64,000 nt of DNA from Chionoecetes opilio. Its lineage: Eukaryota > Arthropoda > Malacostraca > Decapoda > Majidae. This document shows, piece after piece, positions 11,204 through 22,915 of the stretch; position 1 is the stretch's first letter, and the number at the start of each line of letters is the position of its first letter. A program made the position numbers and the translations under genes. Below the pieces are notes generated by a model that had not been told where the DNA came from, did no database searches, and saw only the letters and a program-made list of their open reading frames with translations. The stretch lies in assembly GCA_016584305.1 (NCBI GenBank), contig JACEEZ010013467.1, positions 196,339 through 260,338 of the forward strand, given 5' to 3'.

Positions 11204-11299
11204 GTCTACGGGGGAAAAATGGGAGGCATAGGGCTTCAAGATATAAGGGAAGACCCAGTGTTAGAAAAATGGAACCAAGGGAAGGGTGTAGAAACTCTA

Positions 11300-14200
11300 T
11301 GCGATTGGATGCATTAATGTCAGGGGTTGGGGGTAGGCAAATTAGAGGACATTTCCGGGGAATTAAGTGAATGGGGTTTTGATGTAGTAGGCGTCACGGA
11401 ATCCCACCTTAGGGAGAGGATAAATGTAAGAACAGAGGGGTATCACCTTAAAAATAAGGGTAGAAGCAAGAATCCTAGAAAAGGGGGCGGGGTGGGTGTT
11501 ATTGTCAGGCAGGATGCAGGTATAGATGTTGAGGAGCTAGATGTAGGAAACCTGTGAGGCAAGCGAAGATATTTTTGCTGCTAGATTAGAGTACAAAGAA
11601 GAGGAGAAAAGGGGACGATCATCTTAGTAGTCTGCTATATGACAGTTGAAGGGAGAGGGGCTAGTATAGAAAATGAAAGGAAATATAACAAGATTAGTAG
11701 ATTATTAGCAGAACACAGACAGGAACAGATAATAGTTATGGGGGACATGAATGGACACATAGGTATACTAGGGGAGGAGGTAAATGGGAATGGGATACTA
11801 CTCTTAAATTTTGTTGAGGCCAACGAGTTAGAAATCCTAAATACGACAATGGCAGAGGGTAGAGTAACATGGGCAGAGAGAGGGAGGGAATCAGCTATAG
11901 ATTATGTGCTAGTAAATGAAAATGCCAGGAAGATGGTGAAGGATATGTGGATAGATGAGGAGGGTCTGGTAGATATAAATAGTGACCACAACATGATAGT
12001 CTTAAATTATACAAGTAAAAAACAAAGGGAGAATGAAAAGGAGAAAAATGCACAACAAAGATGGGACATTAGACAGGCAAATTGGGAAAATTTTAGGAGG
12101 GACTTGAAACAGGTAGTTTGGAAGGAGGAAAGGGGGGTGGATGAAATGAACCAGAGTCTGTGGGAGACAATAGATGGAATAGCTAGGAAGAGGATAGGTA
12201 AAGTGAAAGCAAAGGAGCCGGGGAAAAAAGTGCAATAGGTGGTGGAATAGTGAGATTAAGAGGGCGAGGAAGGAAAGAAAGGAGCAGAACAGGGCACGAA
12301 AGAGACTCAAAAAGGAAGTAGATGGAGATAGAGGAAGGTTAGAATATGAGGAGGCATGGGATAGGTATAAGAAAAAACAGAGAGAAGTAAAAGCGCTATT
12401 AGGAAGGCTAGGGCAAACATGGAGAGGGAAATTGTAGAGGAACTAAGGGAGAAGGGTGAGGAAGGGGGTAGGGATTGGTATACTTTTCTTAGAGGAGAGG
12501 AAGACAGGGAGCAACCGTGCGTAGATGAAATTTTAGTGGGAGACGAAGTGGTGAAAGGACCTGAGAGTATTAAGAGGGAGATCAAGAAGTTTTGGGAGGA
12601 GGTGGGGGGCATGACTGAGCAGGTAGAATTAGGTGAAGTAAATATAGGAAGTAAAAGGAAGATAGATGAGGGAATGGATGAACATTTCAGTAAGGAAGAA
12701 ATAAGGAGTTACTTAAAAAAGCTGAAAAATAGGAAAGCAGCAGGCAGGGATGGTATACCAAACGAATTGTATAAAGAAGGGGGTGAGGGTATGGTGGATG
12801 GGTTGTATAGGCTTTTTAGGCAGATTTGGCAGGATAAGAGAGTCCCAAGGAAATGGAATGAGGGTAGGGTTACTCTATTACACAAGGGAGGTCACAAAAG
12901 TAGAAAGCTCTTGAAAAATTATCGACCAATAGCAGTAATGGATACGGTGGGAAAGATATTCAGTGGGTTACTAAATGGTAGGATTAGTGAATGTTGTGAG
13001 AGAAATAGAGTAATGGGGGAGGAACAGAATGGCTTTCGCAGGGATAGGAGAGGTGAGGACAACATGTTCGTAGTTAGTTCAGTGATAGAAAAAATGAATA
13101 GGATGGGTGGGAAGACATACCTTGCATTCCTTGACATTGAAAAGGCTTATGATAGGGTCAATAGGGTTTGCTTTGTAGACTACTGTCTAGAATTGGGATT
13201 AGTGACAGAATAGTCAGCATAATAGATAGTATGTATGAGGACACACGGGCAGTGTACAGGCTTGGGGACATAGAGACAGAGTGGGTAGGTAGTCGAAGAG
13301 GGGTTAGGCAGGGCTGCGTGTTATCACCGTTACTTTTTGGCTTATATACAGAGGAATTAGCAATTAGGTTGAGAAATTCGGACTATGGATAAGGGTTGGG
13401 GAGGAAAAGTTGAGCAGTTTACTATATGCTGACGACATAGTTGTCATGAGTGAGGACAGTGGAGAACTTCAGGAGATGCTACATATAGTCGCACAGTATG
13501 GGAGGGATTTTGGGATGAAATTTAACAGTGAGAAAAGTCAGGTCCTGGTTATAAATGGAGAGGCAGCAGATGAGGGTAGGAGTTGGGAAATGGGAGACCT
13601 GAGGATAGGGCGCACCGAGTCATATAAATACCTAGGTATCACGGTAGATGGGAAGGGAGCAGATAGGACGAAACAGGATAAAATAGGAAAAGCAAATCAG
13701 TGGGTGGGAAGGCTTGGTAGTGTAGCAAGATGTAGGGCAAACAGGTATGAGGTAGTAAGAGGGTTGTGGAAAGGCATGGCAGTACCGAGCCTCATGTATG
13801 GGGCAGAGTGTATGAGGTGGACGGTAGGAGAGCTGGACAAGTTAGAGGTAGTACAGAACAGGGTAGGTAGACTTGCACTAGAGGCAAACAGGTATGTAGC
13901 AGTGGAGGCGATCAGGGGAGAGGCAGGGTGGAGTACCTTTGCGGAGAGAATAGGAAAGTCAGTGCTTAATTACAAAATCAGGCTTAGAAAAATGGATGAA
14001 AACAGGTGGCTCGAAAAGTTTATGAGTGGATAGGACAGAGTAGTAAATGGGATAGATCAAGCAGACGGTGGAGAGGAAGTGTGGGTTACAGGGTTTCACA
14101 GATAGGATACACCAGTCTAGTGAGGGGGAGTTAAAGCGAAAGGTGAATGACCAAGTTCAGAGGCAGGGCAGGGAGATGTGGAGACAGAGGATGGAGGGTA

Positions 14201-14621
14201 AGAGTTCTCTGAATTGGTACAAGGGAAGACCACACCAAAGTGTGAGGTCTTTTATGATGGTAGCTTGGGGAGTGGTTTATTATTTAAAGCAAGAACAAAA
14301 TCTCTGGAGGTCAATAGTAGAACATATAGATGGGCAAACGAAGGAAGCAAGATATGTCAAATGTGTATGGGTAGACTAGATGAAACTGTAGATCACCTGG
14401 TATTAATGTGTCCAAGGTATGATGAGGAAAGAGAGCGGCTTATAGCAATAGTGGCACGGGAGGTAGGCGTGGATCAGTGGGATAGAGTGGCAGAGGGGAA
14501 CATAGATGGGATAATGGAATTTCTTTTAGGTTTGAGTAGGGTACAGGACACCAATAGAAGAATCATTGAAGGGGTTAAAGTATTTCTAGAAAAGGCTTGG
14601 GTAAAAAGAGCAGAGAGTTAG
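11300..14621 (+). pseudogene. LINE ORF2, APE endonuclease + reverse transcriptase, frameshifted
   Basis: The endonuclease half shows INVRGW near 11,315, VTESHLRE near 11,395, GDMNGHIG near 11,745, IDYVLV near 11,900 and SDHNM near 11,985. These are the metal and phosphate contacts of AP-type endonucleases. The reverse transcriptase shows NYRPIAVMDT, AFLDIEKAYDRV (motif A, near 13,130), GVRQGCVLSPLLFG (motif B, near 13,305) and LLYADDIVVMSE (motif C, YADD, near 13,420). The C-terminal knuckle C-x2-C-x9-H-x4-C (CQMC...HLVLMC) lies near 14,360-14,410. The frame is broken by a stop after 11,557, by shifts near 12,225, 12,390, 13,200, 13,390 and 14,035, and again near 14,250. Motifs are well kept, so the copy is fairly young. 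It normally nicks target DNA and copies the element RNA in place. Confidence 0.9.
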
Positions 14622-14735
14622 GGCCTAATCCTACAAGCCCTCAGGGAGCCAGCCGGAAAATAGGCTTTGAACTGCGACTGAAAACCGTGGTTTAGCTCCC
14701 CACCTAGAAAGAAGAAAGAAGAAGAAGCAGCTTGG

Positions 14736-15112
14736 CTAGGTTAGGTTTAGTTTAGTTTAGTTTAAAATAAAGCTGAACTAATAAAGCTAAACTGAACCTA
14801 ACCTAGCCTGGCTGTTGTCCATAAGGGAGGGCTGGGAGAGGCGCTCGTCTCGCGGTCTGGACTGCGCTGATGGCGACGGCGGAGTTGCATCTATTGCTTA
14901 AGCTTCGTTTTATCGTCCCTTCCGTATTTCGTAAAAAACCTTATGAAGGACTAATATTTTGTCAGAGACGTACGTCTTCCACAAACCTTCAACCCTCTTG
15001 GAAACATACTTTGGTCTCTGGAAACCTAAAATGCAACTTATTTTCATATAGTAATGGCTAGGTTAGGTTTTGGTTAGATTAGGTTTAGGTGTGGTTAGGT
15101 TTAGGTTACATT
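14736..15112. repeat. Inverted and direct echoes of the LINE 5-prime flank
   Basis: 14,805-14,900 is the complement of the LINE leader at 9,895-9,985 (GGGAGGGCTGGGAGAGGCGC, GCTGATGGCGACGGCGG). 14,930-15,012 repeats the pre-LINE sequence 9,793-9,870 in direct orientation (CCTTATGAAGGACTA, ACCTTCAA, CTCTTGG). Flanking text is TTAGG-like. Confidence 0.75.
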
Positions 15113-16514
15113 TACCGTATATGTCAGTGTTTAATTCGATATTTGAAGCCTAAAAAAATCTCTCAAAAACTTGGGGTTGACTTGTATGCCGAGGATAAAA
15201 TGTGAACCTTTGCCACAGAATGGTAAACAAGAGGAACAGTTTTCAGTGCCTGACACTCACTGTGCGCCACATCTGTAACTTCCATGGCCTGTCACAACTA
15301 TTTCCAACTGAAACTTACCTTCGGTAATATTTATTTACTATAAAAACTAATATAATAGGAACAACTTACCATACAGGCGGTATTGAAATAGAAATAAACA
15401 GCACCACACACCATATCGAACAGCCGATGGACTATAAACGGTATTAAATAGAAAACTATCACCAGCACAATATTTGAAGCAATTGTTTGACTGTAAACAC
15501 TTGCATGAGCTGATCTCGTGCCAGTTGCGCCATGAACACCACACGGCCAGCTATGGAACTATGGGCCCGTTACACTCTGTAAAACACCTATTCACTCACT
15601 CACCTAACTGCATGTTAAGTGAAGATCAGTCACTCACCTACCCACACACTGAGTTGAATACCTACCAAGGATACTATACTCATCCTTGGTACCTACCATA
15701 CTGTGGCTTACAGCATTTTACTGTACCTGGTGGGCAATAACTGGTTTTTCTTGAGGTGCTTCCCTGCATTTGCTTTTATCTTTGGGGGGTCGACTTTGTG
15801 GCGAATAGTCTATAGACCCAAACCTGAATTAACACTTCAAAATTTGGGGGTTGACTTAAGCCTGGTTCACACTGGGCTAATGTCAGCAAACATAGGTGGA
15901 GATGACTCCCCTGGGACTGAGGCTGGGAGTCATCTCGGCCTATGTTTGTCGAAAAAACCCCACACCGCTCGATCAGTCTTTTATCTGCTGAGCTGCCGAG
16001 AATTTCGCGCGCCAAATTCAAACAAACGCAGAAGCCAGCACCACCCTCTTCCCCACTCACCCCAATTATTGGTATAATTTCGGTATTGGGCACTAAAAAC
16101 TAACCAATTTAACTTACATCATAGTGTAATCTTTTCATCCTTACTCTGAATCCCAATTTCCCATGGCAATGGCGATACATATAATACCGAAAATTTTCCA
16201 TTTTAGCTACAGCCAGTAACGGTTGTTAGGTTAAATCAGATTATGTTAGGTTAGAAGTGGGGTTTGATTTAGTAGATGATATCAATGAAAAAATGACGAT
16301 TCATGATTGAATGTACACTGTAAACACTGTTGATGGCGGGGACGCGAGAACAACAGAAAACCAGCATTTGTTTCCTGGAACGAATTGCGTGTGTGAACGT
16401 AATCTCAGCACTGCCGCTAGAGGCCGACTTCCTGGCGCTACAAAGTGTCGACATTTGCCCAGCGTGAACCAGGCTTTATACACCCCGTCGACTTATAGGC
16501 TGACATATACGGTA
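15113..16514. mobile_element. TA-flanked MITE (TIR CCGTATATGTCAG), host of a Harbinger MITE
   Basis: TACCGTATATGTCAG at 15,113-15,127 is exactly inverted as CTGACATATACGGTA at 16,500-16,514. The TA at each edge suits a Tc1/mariner-type insertion. Removing the nested 15,859-16,475 element leaves about 785 bp. No transposase was seen, and the frames inside are short. Confidence 0.75.
15859..16475. mobile_element. PIF/Harbinger-type MITE, TTA target duplication
   Basis: The terminal repeats are AGCCTGGTTCACACTGGGC (left) and GCCCAGCGTGAACCAGGCT (right). TTA lies at 15,856-15,858 and again at 16,476-16,478. A 3-bp TTA/TWA duplication is the known signature of PIF/Harbinger. Inside is a hairpin around AGATGACTCCC and GGGAGTCATCT. 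Confidence 0.88.
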
Positions 16515-16710
16515 GGTTAGGTTAGGTTTAAGTTTGGTTTTGTTATTTAGGTTAAATTAGCCAGAAATTGTGCATGGCATCGCCCGGCTGCATATTCACA
16601 ATCTGTGCACCACTCCGGCGGAGAGCTTCACAGAGAGGTGTCACTCACTCGGGCCGCGCCATTTTGGATTTTGAACAGGTGGCGCCGCTATGAGGATGGT
16701 GCATTCCCTC

Positions 16711-17018
16711 AAAAGTGTCACAATGCTTATATCATTACTGTGCACGGTGTTGTGCCTTTTCAATACCCTAAGATGCAAATATATGTAGTATTACGTTAAA
16801 AGTATGAACTGAAGTGGTTACAGGGTTCCCAGACTTGGGAGTTTTCCCTAAATTTGGGGGGGTCAAAAGTGTCAAAATCCTTATATCATTACTGTGCACG
16901 GTTTTGTGCCTTTTCAATACCCTAAGACGCAAATATATGTAGTACTACGTTAAAAGAATGAACTGAAGTGGTTACAGGGTTCCTAGACTTGGGAGTTCCC
17001 CCTAAATTTTTTTGGGGG
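16711..17018 (+). repeat. Tandem duplication, 154-bp unit
   Basis: AAAAGTGTC opens both copies, at 16,711 and 16,865. Each continues with CTTATATCATTACTGTGCAC, then ATATATGTAGTA, then GACTTGGGAGTT. The copies differ at a few percent of sites. Confidence 0.9.
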
Positions 17019-17289
17019 TTCCCATTTTGGGGAAAAATTTGCGTTTGGGGGGATTGATTTTACCCCAGCCATATATCCTGCATTCTCCCAGGTCCCCAAG
17101 TTTGTTTTGGGGGAGAGGGGGGAGTATGGGCAAACACTAGAATAATACTGTCAATTGTTATATGTTGAACTGAAGTTTCATTTGAAAGACTGTTTATAAC
17201 TGCATGAAATACTTGCACAGTAAAGGAGTTATCTAATGTGGGCTAAATGACTCCACCGAGTGGGCGAAATGACCGGATACCATCTACCG

Positions 17290-17769
17290 TAGATAACACT
17301 TTAGTCACCAGCTTCAATAATGTCGCCAGCCGCCATATATTGCGAATGATAGGATCACTACTGCTGTGTATGTGCCACTGAAGATTATACACAGTAGTTT
17401 ATATCATGACTACCCTGTCTAGGGAAATCTACCCTGTTTCAGTGTTGTTTTATGCTTTGTATCTGCAAGTATATATGGTTTAAAATTTCGCTACTCGTTT
17501 TTTTTTCGGGCGACGACGACGGAGGGGGAGGGGGACTCAGAATATAAACACTAGCTGGCGATCTTAGTGTAGGTCGCCACTCGGTTGATATTTTGGTCAT
17601 TTGTTCATTTATAACCATAATATGACACAGATGAAGACACAAAATGACACTCTCCAGATAGCCCCTTCTAACTTTCCTGAAATCATGGATGTAGAAATGT
17701 AAGTGTTAACGCCACCTGACATCTGTACATCGAAAAAAAGCGCTGTCCTGGCGACTTTAGTGTTATCTA
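17290..17769 (+). mobile_element. R-family MITE, complete copy
   Basis: It is 480 bp with terminal repeats TAGATAACACTTTAGTCACC and its counterpart GCGACTTTAGTGTTATCTA. The same size and ends occur in the minus copy 40,894-41,378. The middle block GATAGCCCCTTCTAACTTTC is shared with the Helitrons at 45.7, 56.4 and 57.5 kb. No coding capacity and no clear target duplication. Confidence 0.85.
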
Positions 17770-19275
17770 CAGTAGGTAGTACTGTCCCGGTCCGCGGGAC
17801 TTGGTTAGATTTAGGCCAGGTCAGGCGGGGTCATGCTGACATTGCTGTTTCCCTCCAAAATCCAATCTCGTCTGTACCCCAAGACTATTCTCAGTTTGTT
17901 TGCTTTTTATTACATATCTAACATCATAACACAATTAAATCTGTCCCTACCTTTCTTTATCTTTGGGAAACCGAAAGAAATGGAGCTGTTTGTGCACGCA
18001 TTTCTTGTTACTGCACCCAAATGCAGCACAGCCTGCCATCAGAACCAACCGGGCGACATTCGTATAAACAAACACAGAGCCACCTCAGTGCACCCACCGC
18101 TAGGATCGCTGCCTCCATGAAATCAAAATGGCGCGCCATGTTAAATCACCTGAGTGAAACCTCTCAGTGAAGCTCTCTGACTCCGGCACTCCGATTCAAG
18201 TGTGGGAAATTCTGGAGTTTAAAGGCAGACTCAAAGAAAACGCACGCGCAGCAACACACCGTATGGTGGAAGAAACTTGCTTTTACTCTGTCCTACGTAA
18301 GTATAGCCTGGGTTCTTATATGTTTATTTGTTGTGTATTTACATATATTGTTAAGATAATAGCAGCAAACGGGCGCAAAAGGCGTAAACTATATGTTTAC
18401 GGGGATAAATAAGCTGAGAACGGCTCAAAAAGATATTTCAAAACAATATATCGAAAAACTAAGTCCAGATTCGTGATCAGCAAGTACGAAAGCTAATAGA
18501 AACCAAGTGTCATCACAATCTGGTGGAAAAAAGAATTGGCCAAATTTTTAAAGCAAATCCTTGGAAAATGTGAAAAACACATTTTCATTAATATCTCAAG
18601 AACCGTAGCAGCTAGGCGAAAACGGTATTTATTATAAGCGATTCAGCTTCCGACTGTGGTGACAGTGTGGTCCCTCTGGTATGAACAGATTAAAATTTCA
18701 TCAATAAACAATCCAATAAATCAAAGTGTTATAAAGGTCAAAAATCTTATTATATCTCAAAAACGTGCTTTGCTAAGAAAGAACGGATAGATGCATTGGG
18801 GAGATCTCGTTAAGCTGGACATAATTTATTCATGTCAATTTTCGTCTAGGGTCAATAGTTTCATTGTAAAATGGATAAAACCAAATCAAGCCAGATTTTT
18901 TATTTATTTTGCAGTCCAAAATGTTGAAAAATTTGTATTTTCAAACATACGTAAAATTCTTGTTAATAAGAATTGTACATCTTTCGATGTGCAATAATAC
19001 TTGTTATATATTATTTCCTCAAAGGAGAATAGTTTTTTTGTGAAAGAGAGAGAGAGAGATAGCTAAATGTATTAACATAGCTACGTATTGTTTAGCATAT
19101 GATACATTCTAGATAAATAGATATGCAATGTACTGTTTAGTATAATGAGTGAGAAAATTCATATATCTTTATGAAAAAATAAGTTGCTATATTTTCTTGT
19201 TTAATAAAATATGTATCTAAATTATTTGAAAAGTAAGAATCTACTGCTAGAAGTACAAACCTGCTATATTCCAGA

Positions 19276-19306
<31 letters not shown>

Positions 19307-19494
19307 ACATACAGCAGGAATAGACATAGGTATGCCCGTGCTCAACTTATTTATCCCTGTACAAATATTTGTTACGCCCTATTTATCCTTGTACAAATAT
19401 TTGTTACGCCCTTTTCACAAAAAACTATTCTTCTTTGAGGAAATAATATATAACAAGTATTATTGCACATCGAAAAATGTACAATTCTTATTAA

Positions 19495-20258
19495 CCTAAG
19501 ACGTGCGCACAGGGGGTTTTCTACAGGGTCATACTGTGCGCATGTATGATGATTTTGGGACCCATTGCCAATTTCGATAAAAAATACATCAGCGTGTAGG
19601 GAATGTTTGCGTGCATCGGCCCATATATATTTGACCCCCCAAAAAATGTCGGTGGGGTGGGGGAACGGTCCGTAGTTGAAAAATGTGGAGCGAATGGCAC
19701 CGCGCGGCTAGATTGTCATCGAGCGGCGAGATTTCCCTGCCGAATTTTCACGCGCCCAGGGGATAGAACGAGAGGGAGGAGGGGGTTGGTTACCGCGTTA
19801 GAGGGAGGCAAGGAGTGAGTCGTGGAGAGAGTGAAGGCAGTAAACATATGCAGCTGTGTGATAATTGTGGAGGCGCCCCAGGCGTATGGATGTCTTCGGA
19901 TTTTGAACCTTATGTCTAGGAGGTGTCTGGTGTTCGTTGCCACCAAGAGGTCTACAATAACATGAGTCAGGAATGGAGAGAGAGAGAAAGTGAGACATGC
20001 GTATGTCGTACGTATAAATGGACTTCAGAATTGCATTTTTATGCAAGAAGACATTGCATTTTAGACACATGTGAAGTACCACAGAAACATGTAGTCGGTG
20101 GTGGTGTCGAGAGTTGACATGTAGTACTATACCCACACCAATTTTTAGCCGCCTGCCTATAAACGCGCGGTTTTGGTACGCGTTCAAAAGCTCTGCTCTT
20201 AAGAGTCTTCCCGCAGTCCGCCGGGGGAACTCTTAAGAGTCTCCCCGCAGCTCCCGGG
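19495..20258. mobile_element. Element C: 764-bp TTAA insertion, piggyBac-like ends
   Basis: TTAA at 19,491-19,494 is repeated at 20,259-20,262, and the empty site is seen in the opposite arm of J. The ends begin CCTAAGACGTGCGC and (complement) CCCGGGAGCTGCGG. They are only loosely alike but both start CC(C/T), as piggyBac ends do. The right end has a tandem CTCTTAAGAGTC(T/C)CCCGCAG motif. Short frames inside look fortuitous. Confidence 0.7.
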
Positions 20259-20419
20259 TTAACAAGAATTTCACTTATGTTTGAAAATACAATTTTCTAA
20301 CATTTTAGGCTGCAAAATAAACCAAAAATCTGGCTTGATTTGGTTTTATCCACTTTACAATGAAACTATTGACCCTAGACGAAAATCGACATGAATAAAT
20401 TATGTCCAGCTTAAGGGGA

Positions 20420-21090
20420 GCATCTAACGGAAATTCATATCTGTTATTTCTTACCCAATCAAGCTGAAATTTTTACACGTACTAGATATTAAAATGTAAA
20501 TTATTTTGTTCAATAGTTTTGTACCTCCTAAATCTAGGGTTTCCGAGTTAAAAGCCATTTTGTAGGTTTTTCACCGTATATTTAAATCAGATCTTCTCTA
20601 CAGAAAATGAAGTTACAATATTTTGCTTGCCATGGCAGGCAGACAAGACGTTATGCTGGCAGGCAGACAAGACATGGTGCTACATTCCCAGGCCAGGAAT
20701 TTTAGATAGGATGTAAATTAATTGTTAGGGAATTTTAGATAGGATGTAAATTAATTGTTAGGGAATTAATTTTTTTTCAACACTTATGTTTTTTCGACAC
20801 TTTTTTCCTAATGATTTGAAGTCAATTAAATAATAGCATTTTCAGTTAGAGCAATAATCTGGCATGCAATTATTTTCCATTTATTCCTCTATTGAACAAA
20901 GAAAACAGATCGTATATTGGTTGGTGACTTTTTGAGAAGATCTCTTTTAAAGTTAAGATTTTTGGTTGTGAGAAAAACACGTTTAAAGTTTTGCTCACCT
21001 TTACTTACACACTAACAAGTTATAAAAAAACGTATCATTATGAAACAATGTAGAAATGTATCATAGAACATAATTAACAATATAACATAC
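20420..21090. other. Non-coding left part of element A
   Basis: AT-rich sequence with one tandem duplication, GGGAATTTTAGATAGGATGT, at about 20,697-20,765, and a shorter one, AGGCAGACAAGAC, near 20,635-20,670. No gene seen. Confidence 0.6.
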
Positions 21091-21655
21091 TCAAAAAACG
21101 ACATTTTCAGTAAATAGTGCATGGGGTCGAGGGAGGAATCTATATGACCACCTTGTACGCCCCGGCCTGGTACTCCTTGTCTTTTTCTTCCTTCCAGTCC
21201 TGCTTTCTTCGTCGCTATCCTCTGCTCTTCTCTTCTTCATTTTGTGCTTTGGTGGCTGGTGTCTCTTTCTATCTTTTCTCTTGGGCAGAGGCGGTGTAGG
21301 CAGATGTTGCAAACCTCCACCTTCTTCTTACACTTGCCACAGATCATATTGATGGAACAGATTGTGCAGCTATGTAGCCTACTGTTCATAAATACATTCA
21401 AGGATGGCACCTTCTCTGGAGATGGAGATGAAGATGGGAGAGGTAGTGCTGGACGTGGCTTGGGGTGCCAAGAGGTGCTTGGACTGGTGCAGTCTTGTGT
21501 GGCTTGTGAGGGGCTTGAAGTGCACGCCACGGCGGGCGGTTGCGGTGACCACCGACCCTCCTTTACATTCTGCTGCTTCTATTCTTCTCTGTAGCTGTGT
21601 CTGTCATGCTGCTGTGCATATTTCTTGTCTTCTGCGTGCCTTCTTACTTTTCGCC
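21091..21655 (-). pseudogene. Cysteine-rich basic tail of an unrecognised transposon protein
   Basis: On the minus strand one frame (21,530-21,237) reads a Ser/Pro-rich stretch into a cluster of cysteines: C-x2-C, C-x2-C, then C-x2-C and a further C (CTICS, CGKC, CNICLHRLC). After a small frame change another frame (to 21,091) gives a very basic Lys/Arg tail, HKMKKRRAEDSDEESRTGRK, and ends ENVVF-stop. A terminal zinc-binding cysteine domain next to a basic tail and a TTAA-flanked element would fit a piggyBac-like C-terminus, but no catalytic domain is present and the link is inference. An upstream frame starting MAKSKKARRR near 21,655 hits a stop after 17 codons. The region is broken by at least one frameshift and one stop. 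Confidence 0.4.
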
Positions 21656-22419
21656 ATTGTGAACCTCTGAACTGCAGACAAAAATGCCTACGGTATGCCT
21701 ACTAGTAGGGGAGCCCACTGGAGTTCATTTACACTTTTGGGAACGAAAGGTTTGATAATTTTAATTGATTGCTATTAATACGGGAATGAAAAAAACCCAT
21801 TTCTTAAGTTGAACATTCCTGGGGTTTAGAGGGGGCAGGGCCCCAAGCCCCCCACAAAAATAGTTCTTTATTTACACTTTGGAGAACAAGACTTAAATTA
21901 ATATGGATGAATACCATTATACTACTGAAGTGAAATATGCAACTTAAGAAAACTAAATGTCTGGGGTTTCCATTTAAGAAGGGTTCTTTTGGAGGGTTCA
22001 ATATTGGTTTTCAATTACACTTTCGAGAACAAAGTTGAAACTCCTACTGGTGAATGACATTACATAACCTATCCAAATTACATAACTTCAGAAAATATAT
22101 TCGCTGGCATTTTTGCTTAAGAAAGGTCAGGCAGGGTCAAAAATAGGTTATAATTACATTTCGGAGAACAATGCTGAATTTCAAATTGCTTATATCTTTT
22201 GCATCCCTAATTTGAAATAGCCACCTTAAGAGACAATATTTTCAGGGGTTTCCATTTAAGAAGGGTTCTTTTGGAGGGTTTAGTAAGTTTTCAATTACAA
22301 TTTTGAGAATAAGGTTGAAACTCATGCTGGTGAATGACACTACATAACTTATCCAAATTACATAACTTATGAAAATATATTCCCTGGTGTTTCTATTTAA
22401 GAAGAAACAATACTTTCTG

Positions 22420-22915
22420 GTATTTTCATTTAAGAAGTGCCTTTGTGAAGGGTGTCAATATTATTACACTTTTGTAAACAAAGTTGCAACTCATACTGAT
22501 GCCCGACTTTAAATAATCTGTATAATAAAATACATAACCTTAAAAAACATATTCCTTGACATATCTGCTTTAGAGGGGCACAAATGTCCTGAAGAACAAT
22601 CTCCCAGAAACTATTTATAGAGAAAGCAGATATGAGATTCACGATAAAAAATCATAACTGAATTGATGTTCATTTTTCCTTCACGACAGTCTGCATTGTG
22701 GGAAGTTAGTCAGCAATACCAAGGTGTAATAATTATAATTTCCTAAAGAAATTTGCCCAGAAGAAAATAGCTTATATTGTTAGCATATAGTAGGGTCAGA
22801 GTCAGTGACTGTAACCCTTAACCAAGGACTCGCCAATAAGAATAAGAAACTGGACACTTGGCGACACCTTTAACTGTTACACCAGCAGGATCGATATTTT
22901 GTTTGAGAAGTCATT
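22420..22915. other. AT-rich spacer between left arm of L and the FEN1-like gene
   Basis: Further degenerate copies of the arm subrepeat (CAAAGTTGCAACTCATACTG, ACATATTCCTTGACAT) are seen to about 22,590, then unremarkable sequence. It lies 3-prime of the minus-strand gene. Confidence 0.55.

Larger units (their letters stand above)
9895..14735 (+). mobile_element. Non-LTR retrotransposon (LINE), esterase-ORF1 type
   Basis: An untranslated leader of about 190 bp is followed by ORF1 (10,088-11,203) and ORF2 (about 11,300-14,621). The 3-prime end is simple and A-rich (AAGAAGAAAGAAGAAGAAG at about 14,710-14,728). The order coiled coil, SGNH esterase, then APE endonuclease, reverse transcriptase and a CCHC-like knuckle is known from CR1/L2/Rex-related non-LTR elements. 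Clade assignment needs a tree. The leader text CGCCGTCGCCATCAGC recurs inverted downstream at about 14,865-14,880, so the element sits in or beside an older copy. Confidence 0.9.
16605..18195. repeat. Element with 60-bp inverted ends (GAGAGCTTCAC)
   Basis: Left, about 16,608-16,670: CGGAGAGCTTCACAGAGAGG then GCGCCATTTTG. Right, about 18,122-18,195: the complement (CAAAATGGCGCGCC, CTCTCAGTGAAGCTCTC). The arms are imperfect. The interior holds a tandem duplication and an R-family MITE, so this may be a composite DNA element. No transposase is visible. Confidence 0.55.
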
